NCBI RefSeq assembly: GCF_910592395.1
Contig: NC_088322.1
Coordinates: forward strand, 12,147,431-12,211,430
Source: Lineus longissimus
Lineage: Eukaryota > Nemertea > Pilidiophora > Heteronemertea > Lineidae
Length of the DNA stretch: 64,000 nt
Reading direction: 5' to 3'
The notes beneath the pieces are model-generated. The model had not been told where the DNA came from. It was given only the letters and a program-made list of their open reading frames with translations, and ran no database searches. Both the position numbers and the translations under genes were made by a program. Position 1 is the stretch's first letter; each line of letters starts with the position of its first letter. Shown here piece after piece: positions 10,468 through 54,323 of the stretch.

Positions 10468-11690
10468 CCCTACATCAGAGGAAATAGTAGAATTTGATTC
10501 GGTTCGGACGTTTTAGTTCAACCTGTGCTCAGGTTACTTTCTCTCTACTGCAGAATCGGTTATTTTGGCGGATTTTAATTTGCATTTGGTCCTCCTGTGT
10601 TTTTGCAATTGTCTGTATTGAACAAGAAGTTTGCAATTGAAAATCCTACCGGTGTGTTTGCGGGGTTACGTTTTCTCCTGATCAATGTGCTCGGACAAAA
10701 ATAAGTGATTCTGCAGCAAAGATGTCTTCTTCTTCTTCTGGTGAAGGAGCAAATGAGTATCGCTGTACTTTGGAAGTTCGTTGGCCAGTCTTTGCTGGTA
10801 AACAACACATACTATTATACTATTTTTGTTTTCCCCGAATCCTTTGAATTTGCCAAGTGTATGTAGTTATATTATTCTCCTTTTCGTTTGCTTGATTAAC
10901 CTACTGTAAAATATCGTTTTGTTTCCTGAAAAGCTAAATTAAGCTGGCTTTTGGTATGACAATCATGCCATGGTGATGTTGGAATGTGATTTACTGATGT
11001 GCTATCTGTCGCAAAATGAGAAACTACTGACATAATTGGTGAATTACGTTGTGGAGCTCTGAAATTTGATCACGAAGAACTTGGGAAAAACTCCCCAGTT
11101 ACTGTCTGCTTGGCTGCAAAGTGAAAATGGTTGTTCATGGATACAGGGTTGTTAATTTAGAGCATACGCAATGCCACATGCATTTGGACTTCACTACTTC
11201 TAGACGTGTCATTGTACATGTATGAGCATTTCAGATAAAACTAAGTCAGTGGGGGGGATATGAATGATAACTAGTTGATGCTTCTGCTGAAAACTTCACG
11301 TTCTTTTACATGAGGCATTTATGCACTGGACTGAAGTAAAGCATTTGCTGGTCTTTATTCATACATGTACCACCCAAGTAAAGGCTTAGTGTACATTTGT
11401 AAAGACATGATTATGTTATGAAATATGAATATTACAAAAATGTACATGTTGATCATGTTATGATTTGACCAGTCTTGTATCTGTTCATGAGCAGAGTGGT
11501 GCTTTGCAGGCTGTCCCCTGTTGAAAGTTTTGGCATGGTACTCCGGGACTGAAAATGTAATGGACTATGATCTGAAATGATCTGAAATCTTCCCAATATT
11601 GTACAAATATAAAATGATGCATCATGTACTAACTATATCCATGTATGGTGGTCTTACAAGTTATTGCCATGAATAAACATGTTATTCTTT
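10468..11690 (+). other. ZC3H15: ZC3H15 3' UTR and flanking DNA with poly(A) signal
   Basis: The first good AATAAA after the stop codon is at 11672-11677, which would give a 3' UTR of about 1.2 kb. No ORF with family resemblance lies in between, apart from the weak candidate at 10722-10797. The end of the transcript is inferred. Confidence 0.45.
10722..10797 (+). CDS. Weak candidate first coding exon
   Basis: An ATG opens MSSSSSGEGANEYRCTLEVR and runs in frame to WPVFA before a GTAAAC donor after 10797. No downstream exon with matching phase or recognisable sequence was found before the minisatellite. It may simply be part of the ZC3H15 3' UTR. Confidence 0.15.
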
Positions 11691-12049
11691 GAAACCAGCC
11701 TTGCTTTTCCTTTTGATGTGGGACCGTCTTGGCAGGCCCGGTTAACCTAATCCGAACCCACTTGGGCAGAATGCAAATTACACGCCTAATTATTAGACAG
11801 GTTCTCGTGGCAGCTAATATACATGTACAGTGAGGAGAGTCCAGAGCATGGTTGTGACAACTTCTATATAGACACTCCCTACGGTTGTGACTTTGTCTTC
11901 GATGTTGTATCGCATTCTAGGCATGGAGAAAGGGATGTATAACCCAGCCATCTGCTGACAAACCCAGCCCTGCTACAACACAGAAAAAGGCATCTGCCAG
12001 TCGATCTCTTATTTTCATGTGCCTGTGATAGCAAACGCCTGTGGGGGAC

Positions 12050-15000
12050 ACAATGTCGGATAACTCCAGTGTTACCATTACAGATAGTCACAACCACTAA
12101 ACACCGTACCTGCCAGCTCTCCCATCTCGCCAACACTGTGAGGGGGATAAGACAGTCACAACCAGACCGAATCGGATCTAGTTGCGTGGTGAGACTGATT
12201 GCATTGATAGATAGTCACAACCACACTAACCGGACCAGCCAACTCCACCATCTTGCCAATACGGTGGAGAACTAGACGGAATTGGACCTTGCAGTTCCAT
12301 CATCGTGCCAACATGGTGTACTCCACGTACCGGACTGCTCCACAGTTTAGCCGAGATTATGTGAGTGATGTGTCAGCCACAACCAACCGTTCCGTGCTGT
12401 CATACCGTCTTGTCAACAAGGTGTGGGAAATGACGCGGCCACAACCAAAGCGAATGGGATGTGACTGCCCGACTATTTTTCCAAGATGGTGCGAGAGGGG
12501 GAGACAACCAAAACCGATACCAGATTGAACCTCTGACTGGGGCATCCATACCCCAACTCTCTGACCGTGTTGCCGACACAGTGATAAGATGCGACAGTCT
12601 TAACCAATCGTATTCGGACCCGGCGGCACAACTGTTTCGCCTAAACTGTGAGAGGAGACAACCACAACCCCAAACAAGGCGTCAAGGTGTCACTCATACA
12701 ATTGGGTAGCAACGTTTCCGCTCTTTCTGACCGTGTAGACACTCAAGACAGATTAGGCAGGTACAACCACACCGAACCGGACCTGCCAGCTCCACCATCT
12801 TGGCAACAAGGTGAGAGACTTGAGACAGGCACAACCACACCGAACTCACAGTCGCATTGTCTTGCCAACTCAATGTGTTCAGAGATGAGGCAGTAACAGC
12901 CGGATTGACTCTGTCCTGGATGCTTCACCATTACGCCGAAACGGTAAGATCCGGGACCAGAGAAGTTCGGCCCTATCTCCACCATCTTGCCTCCACGGTG
13001 GTTCAGCAACGCCTCTATTCTACACTCCTGGCGTAGTGGAACGGCCTTGTCTTGTCGCCCGGTACATAGAGGAAGGACGATCAGGAGTCGACTCAGTTTT
13101 CGCTTACCGTGTAGACTACCCGGTGAGATAGATGATATCTGAACAACCAAACCTAATCGGACCTGCAAGGATTCCCCACCGCCTTGCCGTTGGGTTGACA
13201 CGTCTCGACTCTTTCACTGAATTGTAAAGCCGAAACGGTAAGAGAGATGAGCGAGACAAGCGAGACAATTCTAATCAGACCTGCTAGTGTGCCCGACTGT
13301 CTTGTCACCATGGTGAGAGAGATGAGGCATGAGTCACAACCAGGCCGTTTGGGACCTGGCTGCTCCACCGTTTTGTCAATACGGGGGGGGGGGGCAGATA
13401 AGACCGTCACAAACACACCGAATCGGACCTGCCAGCTCCACCATCTCCGCTATCGTACGGAGAGAGATGAGTCCGTCACAACCATACCAATTCGGACCTG
13501 GCTGCCCCGCCGTCTTTTCAACACAGGGACAAAGATTAGAAAGTCACAGACACTCCAAATCGGACCTGCCAACTCCACCAACTTACCAACTCGGTGAGAG
13601 ACTCGAGACAGGCACAACCATACCGAATCGGACCTTACAGTCGTATCGTCATGCCAACTCGATGCGATGAGAGATGAGACACGAGTACCAACCGGATGGA
13701 TTCGGTCGTGGCTGCTTCGCCGTTTCCCCGAAATGGCAAAATTCGCGACAAGATTGGATAGGCCGTGGTATCTCCACCATCTTGCCATCGCGCTCGGCAG
13801 CCGCGATGGGCAGACACGTCTCAACTCTCTCAATGTGTTGCCAACAGGGTGAGAGAGATGAGCCAGCCACAACCTTACCCAATCGGACCTGCATGGCTGC
13901 CCCGCCATCCTGCCAACATAATGTGAGAGGTGAGACAATCATAAGCAGACTGATTTGGACATTGTGGCTGCACAGATTTGCCACACTCTGAGACAGATTA
14001 GACAGTCACAACCACACCGGGCCAGATCTGCCGGCTCCACCATCTCGCCAACACGGTGAGAGACTTGCGACGGGCACAACCACACAGAATCAAACCTTGC
14101 AGCCCCACCGTCTTGCCAACACAATGAGATCAGAGATGATACAGCACCAACGGGGTGGATACGGTGCTGGCTACTTCAGCATTGCGCCGAAATGGCAAGA
14201 CCGCAACCAGGTCGGATCTGCTCAACATTCTTGCGGAGAGGGATGAGCCAATCACAACCATATACCAAATCAAACCTGGTTGCCCCACCGTCTTGCCAGT
14301 ACAGTGAGAGAGATGAAGCTGTCACAACCAGTCTGAATCAAACCCTGGCATCTCGCCCGTGAGCCAAAGCGGACATGGCTGTCCTGCCAACACGGTGAGG
14401 GAGATGTGACTGACACAACCAAACCGAATCAGACCTGTCAGCTAATCCTTGTTGCCAAAAACTACATCATGCAACGCTGTCCTCACTATGATTGTGATCA
14501 AGTGTATAAGCATGGCAGAACTGTCCTCTGTATTGGCATTGCAGTAGTGTGACACCCTGTATGGTTGTGATTTAGGCTTCAGTTTGGTGCAGTTGTCCTC
14601 TTCAGGCTATGAGGCAACTATGGACATTGCAACACTGTCCTCACTTCGTTTTTGACATAGTATAGGTATCACAACCCGACTGAATCAGAGTTGGCGGCGC
14701 CCCCGTTTCGCCAATACGGTGAAAGAGGCAAGACAGCTGCAACCACACTTCGAATCGGGCCTGGCTCGGTGTGAGAGATCGAGACAATCACATCCATAAC
14801 TAGTCGAGCCTGGCAGCTTCACCACCTTGCCAACATATAGTATTAGGGAAAGATATGACAACAAAAATAAGACATTGTGCGTGTACCTCACATGGTGAGG
14901 CATCCGCGTCTCAACTATCTAGCGTGTTGCTAACACAGTGAGAGAGATGAGACATCCACAACCATTCGAACGGGGCCGCTGATGGACTGTTTGGCTGTAA

Positions 15001-15500
15001 CTTTGAGATGAAAAAGCCATAACCTCAGATTGGGTATGTCACTCTACCACGTCTCAACTCCTCCACGGTGTAGCCGACTCGGTGAGGGAGATGAGACAGT
15101 CACAACGAGACTGAATCGGACCTGGCATCTTCACCGTCTGTGAGTCTTGCCTACACAGTGAGAAATAAGACAGACATAACCAGAACGAATCGGGTAAGGG
15201 TGTTCCATCGTGTCGCCGAAAGAATTGAGAGCGATAAGACAGACATAACGAGACCGAATGTGACCTGACTGTCCCACCATCTTGCCAACAAGGGTGAAAG
15301 AGATGAGACAGTCACAACCGTAATGTTGCCATCATGCTGTGAGCGTTATAAGACAGTTACAACCAGACTGAATCGGGCTCATAGTGAGGCCGAAACTATG
15401 AGAGAGGCAAGCCAGCCACAGACAGAACGAATGGGACTGGCACCTCCACCGAGTTGCAACAACGGTAAGACAGCATGACTGTCTCAACTCTCTCACCGTG
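12050..15500 (+). repeat. Degenerate about 65-bp minisatellite, forward array
   Basis: Dozens of diverged copies carry the landmarks ACCGAATCGGACCTGCCAGC, TCCACCATCTTGCCAACA, CGGTGAGAGAGATGAGACAG and TCACAACCA. Successive TCACAACC motifs lie 60-70 bp apart where the array is regular. Copies differ by substitutions and indels, and some stretches (about 14500-14680) are interrupted. Short ORFs across it in every frame are a by-product of the repetition, not genes. Confidence 0.9.
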
Positions 15501-15529
15501 TTTGTGATATGGTAGAGCTGGCAAGTCCG

Positions 15530-16790
15530 GCTGAGTGTGGCTGTGACTATCTACAAATATGTCTCAACGCGTTGGCAACATGGTGGAACTGCCAGGTCCC
15601 ATTCGGTCTGGCTGTGGCTGTCTTACCTCTCTCAAACTTTGGGCCACGCACGATGGACCACCAAGGCCCGCATTAATCTGGTTGTGACAGTCAGTGGATA
15701 CCAGGCTCATTTGTGACTGTCTCAAATCTATTGGCAAGACTGTCGCCGGCCATTGGCATCCAGGTCCGATTCAATCTGGTTGTGGCTGTCTCACCTCTCT
15801 TACCCTGTCGGCTGCACAGGAGGAGCGATGAGACTTGGCTGCCCCACCCGGTGAATTACATACCCAAGATGGGTTTGTGGCTGTCTCATTACATAGTTTC
15901 GGCCAAACAGTTGAACAGCATGCCCCAATCGGTTTGGTTTTGGATGTTCCATCTCTCACCGAGTCGGCAACACAGAGAAAGGAGGTAAGACGTAGATGCC
16001 CCACCGTCTGAGGTACACGCTCAAGGTCAGGTTTTGGTTGTCTCATCTCATTCACCATGTCGGCAAGATGGTAGAGCTGCTGGGCTCGATTGGATATGCT
16101 GGGACTATCTCTCATGCCGTATCGACTGTGGAATGAGGGCCGATGTGGTTTGGTTGTGGCCGTCTCGCCCATTCGCGTACATGTTTGGTGAACGGTGGGA
16201 CATTCAGGTCCGTCTCGGTCTTGTTGTGACTGTAGTTTCTCTCATCATGTTGAAAAGACGGTGGGGCTGCACGATCTAATTCGGTCTGGTTGTGCCTGTC
16301 TCATCCCACTCAGCATGGCGGCAAGACACCGTGTTGGAAATATGGCGGAGCTTTCATGTCCTATTTGGTATGGTTGTGACTGTCTCATCTCTCTCAACAT
16401 ATCAGCAAGTCGGTGGAGCAGCAGGCCCGATTCGTCCTGGTTGTCTTTTCTTTTTCACCGTGATGGCAAGATGGTGGCGAAACTAGGACAGATCTGGTCT
16501 GGTTGTGACTGTCTCGTCTATCTCAGCATGTTGGCAAGGCGTTGGAGCAGCAGGTCCGATTCATTCTGGTTGCGACTGTCTCTCATCTTAATCTGTGAGC
16601 ATGTTGGCCAGACGGTGGAGACGCAGGCCTGATTATTTGTTCTGTTTGTGACTGTCTCAGCTCCCTCATCGTATTGGCACGATGATGGATATGGCAGGAC
16701 CGATCCGGTCTGATTGAGACTTTCTCATCACCCTCACTGTAGAGCTGTCAGGTTTCATTTGACCAGTTTGTGACTCAAGACTAAACACTT
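15530..16790 (-). repeat. Same minisatellite, inverted array
   Basis: From about 15.53 kb the consensus appears as its reverse complement: GGCAAGATGGTGGAGCTG, AGGTCCGATTCGGTCTGG, TTGTGACTGTCTCATCTC. Regular spacing of 64-66 bp is seen between successive GGTTGTGACTGTCTC motifs at about 16372-16570. Together with the forward array this forms a very large imperfect inverted repeat. Confidence 0.9.
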
Positions 16791-16882
16791 TATCACAATC
16801 CTCAGAACACTTTTAAACTATGTCCATAGTTGCCTGAACCAAAGAACAACCTCATCATGATGATGAAGACAAAGTCACAACC

Positions 16883-17285
16883 AAAAAGAAGACAGAATAA
16901 CTTTGTGATGCTAGTGAAAAATCACAGCTGATACAGTCAAGCCACCATGTCCTTACAGACATTAGGTCCATTATCTTGCTGATATGATACATCCTGCATT
17001 GGTCCGGGGGGGAGGGGAGATGAATTTTAACAGCAATGAGATAAACATATATTTTGGTGATTGATATTTTTAATTTTACATATTTTTGCTATACAGGTTG
17101 GCCCAAAAACATACATCCAGCACTTACAGAGTCAAAGAACCAGATCTGAATGGAAAAGAACTCTTGCAACCAATATTATACAGACCTGCTGTGAAAAATA
17201 ACAAAACAATCTACTACATTTACAAATAAAGACAAGCTACATGTACATAAAGAATAACAACTGCTTCATTTTACTCAGTTTCTCC
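16883..17285. other. ULK4 3' flank, likely 3' UTR
   Basis: AT-rich DNA between the minisatellite block and the ULK4 stop codon. On the minus strand an ATTAAA hexamer (plus coordinates 17069-17074) could serve as poly(A) signal. No other feature is seen. Confidence 0.35.
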
Positions 17286-49554
<32,269 letters not shown>

Positions 49555-50325
49555 ATCAAATGAATGATTCAAGAACATGCAAGATTGATGAAGATGCCAA
49601 TGGTCTAAGTGATATTTTAAGAGGTCAAATGGGCATTGGAGGACAGATGGGTCAAAGTGGACATTGTGATATCAGAGATGTGAAAAATAAACAATTGACA
49701 TTGTGGAGTTGATTTGACCACCAAGGACTGTCAGCGTGGTACTCATTCCTTCGAATATCAAATACTGTAACTGGCCAAATTTTTCGAAGCTTTTATGACC
49801 TCGATTCTTTGAATTTTAAATCATGAAAAGAATATTTTCATTGGAAAAGAAGAAATTTGCATAATTTGTCGAAATGAAAATCATGGATTTTAAAAGAAAT
49901 ATTCAAGAATCACAAAAATAAGGAGGCAAAATTTGGGAAGTATACAGTCAGTTGTTGAGAGGAAGTTTGCAGTATGGGAAGCTGGCAGAGTTTGGAATCT
50001 TGTTTACAGTTTGTGCTCTTATGTGTGTGCTCATGATATGTGATAGTGTGTATCACTTGAGGTTCTTTTTTGTGCCATCTATGACCAATATCTGAATTTG
50101 AAATGACGATCAATTTGATTTAATTGATTGGTGGTTGTGCTGTTCATAAAAAATTAGGATGGAAATGCATAACTAATCAAGGTTTAGTGGTATCAAGCAG
50201 AAAAGGAGGAACTATCTTGTCAGCGATGGAATTTACGATCATCAAAGAAGGATTTTTGTGTACAAAACATATTTTGTGATGCTCGAAATAGTTTAACAAA
50301 TGCCAAATCTACTTTGCAATAAAAA
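49555..50325 (+). terminator. NBEAL: NBEAL 3' UTR with poly(A) signals
   Basis: AATAAA hexamers occur at 49686-49691 and 50318-50323 after the stop codon at 49552-49554. Either could end the transcript. No other ORF of interest is seen. Confidence 0.5.
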
Positions 50326-50520
50326 CTTGTACACAGGGTGGCTCAGAAAGTTTTTTCCCCACGGCTAGACTCTTCATAACATCCTTCTATCAAGAAATGA
50401 TGCAATATGCATGGATATCTACATGTTTAAAAGGTTGTCCTTGTCAAGGAATTCCCTAGATTTTGAACAGCATTATTCTGACAATCCGCTAACTGTTTGC
50501 CTGCAGATACGTGTGTTTAT

Positions 50521-50948
50521 AGTCGTAGTTCCACCTATCATAAAACCCCGTGTTTTTTCAAGACCCGTGTCTTCGTCGTGTGTCAAAAAACCCGGGGCGC
50601 ACTTACACCTATCAGTGGTGTTAGATAATGGTTAATAGCCCCGCGACAGGTGCGCTGTAGGTAGGGAGCTCTCCTGTGTTTCTTTCCCGTTGGAGGGGGC
50701 GCAATACCGAGGCAACTACACCGCGCCATTTGTCGCTGGATCTTAGAACTTGCAATTGCCGTGTCTATTCAGATTCCACCTATCAAAAAACCCGTGTTGA
50801 ACACGGGTCTAATTTAGCCCCCGATTAGTCCTATCGAGCTCGATGGGGCTAATAGACACAGGGATTTGACACACAGGTCTATTTAGACACGGCAATTCAT
50901 AGGTTTAAGCGCAAAAGACACGGGGATTTGATAGGTGGAAGTACGACT
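50521..50948. mobile_element. Foldback DNA element with long inverted ends
   Basis: Left end AGTCGTAGTTCCACCTATCA and right end TGATAGGTGGAAGTACGACT are reverse complements with one mismatch. Complementarity continues into a CCCCGTGT / ACACGGGG pair. Internally a second nested pair (CCACCTATCAAAAAACCCGT, AACACGGGT) repeats the theme. No ORF. A 3-bp TAT may flank both ends, but the target duplication is not certain. Confidence 0.8.
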
Positions 50949-51139
50949 TATGTGTAGCTCAAATCAGTGGTTAAATATGTGCAATTATTGTACTGTATAT
51001 TATCAACGTCAAACTTGTATAAATTACAATGAACTTTGGGTTTAAATTTCTTTCACCTTTCACCTTCGGCACCTTGAGTTACATACTGTAGGGACAGGTT
51101 TAATGCAGCAGTGTAGGCCAACCAGAACAAATTGAACTC

Positions 51140-51215
51140 TGTAATCAGGACACCACCTCACTCAGGAGAGCATTTGTCAGTACCGAAGGTGTCCTTGATA
51201 GAGAGGTTCTACTTT
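51140..51215. repeat. Dispersed repeat copy (GAGAGGTGTCC family)
   Basis: AGGACACCACCTCACTCAGG then GTGTCCTTGATAGAGAGGTT and a CTACTTTACTTT end resemble the intronic copies at 19258 and 32575. Confidence 0.45.
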
Positions 51216-51313
51216 ACTTTGATATAATTTGAAACCGAGCCTGGTGGTTCAAAGTTAGTTAGGCCACTAACTTTACAACAAATTTAACTTGGTAATGTCT
51301 CCAGACTCAGGCC

Positions 51314-51556
51314 TAAGGGTTGACCATAGGTACATGTACATGTACCACCATTTTGGCTAGAACTTGAAATCTAAAAGCAATTAAATCTCTTTCAAAACAA
51401 AGTGAATGCCAATTTCAAGGGTGGTAGTCTGTTCTTTGTTTTCAAAGGAACAGCCTCCCAGGTTTTAAAAGGGCATTCATTTCATTTTGAAGGTGTTCTA
51501 ATTGCGTTAGGATTTCACGTTCGAGCCAAAATCGTGGAACCTATGGTCAACCCTTA
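51314..51556. mobile_element. Foldback MITE, family A copy 2 (best preserved)
   Basis: Perfect 16-bp ends TAAGGGTTGACCATAG (51314-51329) and CTATGGTCAACCCTTA (51541-51556), 243 bp overall. It has internal complementary arms (TTTCAAGGGTGGTAGTCTGT and an AACAGCCTCCCAGG-type partner). Same family as 31163-31400. Confidence 0.85.
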
Positions 51557-54246
51557 ACAGAACACCAAGTTAAAGTTAACACCAAGTGCTGTTTCATATT
51601 ATACCAGTTATATTGAATAATGTAGGGTTGGAGCAGAATATAAGATTAAGATGAAAAAAAGCTTTAGGGTAATTTGGTTTCTTTGTATAATGTTGTACAG
51701 ATTATCATGCATTAATTTTTTTAATAGAAAAATGTAGATATTTTATTATTCCTGTAACTTATTCATCAGGTGAATTGAGATTATTGGTTGGTATGGGATT
51801 GGGAATCCAAATGGCAATGTTTCGCATTTGAATTTACCATCATTGAAAGTACCAGAAATCGAAATAGATAATTTTGTTCCCAATTTCACCTTATTTCACC
51901 AAATAATAAATGAAGTATAAGATATTTTACTAGTTGTTCTTTCTGATTGATCATCGGGTTGACTTGAAAAAAACACCAGTCACCCACAGATCCGGCGGCA
52001 CCAGGAATTTGATGAGTGCATGCCTTCTTTTTTCTGGCTTCTGGATCTGCCTCTGCTCTCGTATTTTATGGGATGCACGCAGGAGGCTACTGCCCTCCCC
52101 CCCCCCCCTCCTCCCCAACTGTGGTCTCAGAAAAATCACGTTTTTCATGAGTCCCCGTTTATTGATGATAAGAATCGGCCCTTAATGGGTTAATTTAATT
52201 GGCGCTGGTCGTGTCATCTAGCGGGAAAATATGACACCAAAACCCAATTGCGGGTGCATGTAAAATTCGAAATACGACCAAAGACCGGGAGATTAATTCA
52301 TGTAATTGGGGGCGAGTTTGGACAAAAGTCTGCTCCCGGGAGTCATATAAATATAATCTCCGTCTGATTACTTTTGTAGCAAAGGGTGAGATAAATTTCT
52401 TCAATTAGGAAAACAGTCTTACTGACAATTATGCAAAGGATAGTTATTTAGCCGCTTACGATATCGCGCAGCTGTGTTTATATTTTGCTGCATGCATAGG
52501 CCTAGTGCATTTTGTGTGTGTAGGCTACAAATATGACACATTTGGAATTTTCACAAGCCTGTGGCTAGTGTTATTACCGCTGTCTCTAATGCATTTTACA
52601 TGCGAACATTTGGCTATTCTTATGGGTGTCTTTTTCACTTATGAGCCTTAATCATCCTACCCCAAACCTAACCCAGACCCTGTCCCTTACTCAGTCATAG
52701 TCATAGGCTAAAACTAACGGCGTAACTCCTCCTTCATGTCCTTAACTCTTCCCTAACACTTATCCTTGTCTCCTAGCCTAATCCTCAGTTTAATCCCTAA
52801 AATCGCAGACATTTTTATTGTTTCGGTATACCTTAAGAATAGCCGCTTTGTTTTCACAAATCTTTTAAGTAGCACTAGCAGTGACAGACTTTTCTCAGGG
52901 TGTTGTAGGGTAGGCCTACCCTAGGGGGGCCTACCTTCCTTGTCACTGACTGTCAAGGTCTACGGTCCATTCGCCTCATCATCATGTCTCACGTCTTGCA
53001 CTGGCACTGCGGCCATGCCAGTGCAACTTGGTGACTCGCCCACTGACGATACGCGATTGCCGATGACAAGTGACTCTAGCTGTCACTCAACTCACTGAGC
53101 CTACAGACGGAAAGTGACAGTCGAGTCACACTCACATTTGGTGTCAGTGAGAGTGAGAGTGACACAAACCGAGTTGGTAGTCGCTTATTTGTAGTCATAG
53201 TGAAAATCCCAAGGTTTGTTTGAACTTGCAGTTAAATCTTAATTCCAGAGTGATAATATTAATAAGCAGTGTTTCTAAATTCTAACACTACTAATGCCAT
53301 TCAGGTTGTGTACATGTAAACCTGTCACTAATAGTGTCAACCTTTTCGGAGACAAATTCATCAAAGTAAAAGTGTGTATCAGTATGTCTAATGTAATCAC
53401 TAACCAGTCCGACTATGGCTATGATGGAAACAAAATCGTGTGCATGAACTGATGTAACTCAGTATCATTTCATCTACAACTAAATCATTCCCAGGTGAGC
53501 ACAATGTCCCTAGGACATTTCATTTTGAGTCTGCATTGATCAGTCACACTCAAAATATCTTGGAACAGCCACTGACAAGTCAACAACAATAAGGAAAAAC
53601 TTCCATTGAGTCTCTGATGTTCAAATGGAGGAAAATCTGGATTGAAGCACTTTCACCATTGCCATGGCAGTTGATGCTATTCAACCTGCTGTACTGACAA
53701 CAGCTTTGTCAGAATGAGCACACCCATTAGCCCTGCTGGTGTACTAAATCATGATGCAATCTTGAAAAAAGTAATCCTATTATCTGATGATATGTTGGTG
53801 CATGTATGAGCATTTAAATATTTTAATCTTGAGTGCCATCTGTGTAGTACTACAACTACAACAGCCATCTTTGACCGGTTTACAAAACACTATAGAAATA
53901 TTTGATGAATTGATATGCACTGATTGATAGATAAAATCTCAAGACTGGTCTGCTTTTTTCTAAATCTTCATGTACATTTACACTAGGCCTTCCTGTAGAA
54001 AACCGGAGTAAAAGCATTTTTTTCTAGTCTTTATTCATATCACCCATTGAATCAAACATTTGCATGATATCCAGTATGTATTGTATTGTATGAGTCAGCA
54101 AATAGTCTAAATAAAGTAATAATATTGAAGTTGTAGATAATTATATACACTGATTGATAAAGTTCGGACTATCGGATCATGGCAATGGCATGGATGTACA
54201 TGTACTTTTAAACTAACCAGGAGTAATGGCCTTCTTTTTTTTTCAG
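51557..54246. other. Intergenic DNA upstream of MGAT5
   Basis: No gene is recognised. A CCTAACCC-like low-complexity stretch lies at about 52640-52810, and a C run at 52089-52098. The non-coding first exon(s) and promoter of MGAT5 should be here or further 5', because the first coding exon is preceded by a strong acceptor, but I could not locate them. Confidence 0.4.
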
Positions 54247-54266
54247 GCCGAGTTAAAGTTGAGACA

Positions 54267-54314
54267 ATGATGTCATAGTTACCTAAGTCAATGATGTCAC
54301 AGTTACCCAGATAG
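54267..54314 (+). promoter_or_regulatory. MGAT5: Two tandem upstream ORFs in the MGAT5 5' UTR
   Basis: ATGATGTCATAG (54267-54278, peptide MMS) and a second ORF at 54291-54314 (peptide MMSQLPR) lie just before the start ATG at 54324. They arise from a short imperfect tandem repeat (CAATGATGTCA..AGTTACC), and the main start ATGATGCC is a third relative. Such uORFs can reduce initiation at the main start. Their effect here is inferred. Confidence 0.55.
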
Positions 54315-54323
54315 TCTTGGTGA

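Larger units (their letters stand above)
11883..16882. mobile_element. Minisatellite block bounded by an 18-bp inverted repeat
   Basis: GGTTGTGACTTTGTCTTC at 11883-11900 is the exact reverse complement of 16865-16882. Together they enclose the whole two-orientation minisatellite. A related internal segment near 14555-14660 resembles both flanks (a word like AACTATGGACA recurs inverted near 16820). The symmetry suggests one composite element, possibly a transposon carrying tandem repeats. No target duplication is visible and no transposase is present. Confidence 0.5.

Noticed and set aside
12060-16640. Many ORFs of 60-160 codons on both strands across the minisatellite
   Set aside because: They follow the repeat unit in arbitrary frames, contain no domain and change frame with each indel. 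They are repeat artefacts.
12060-16790. CRISPR-like regular array
   Set aside because: The whole unit is repeated with drift; there are no unique spacers between constant repeats, no cas genes, and the genome is eukaryotic.
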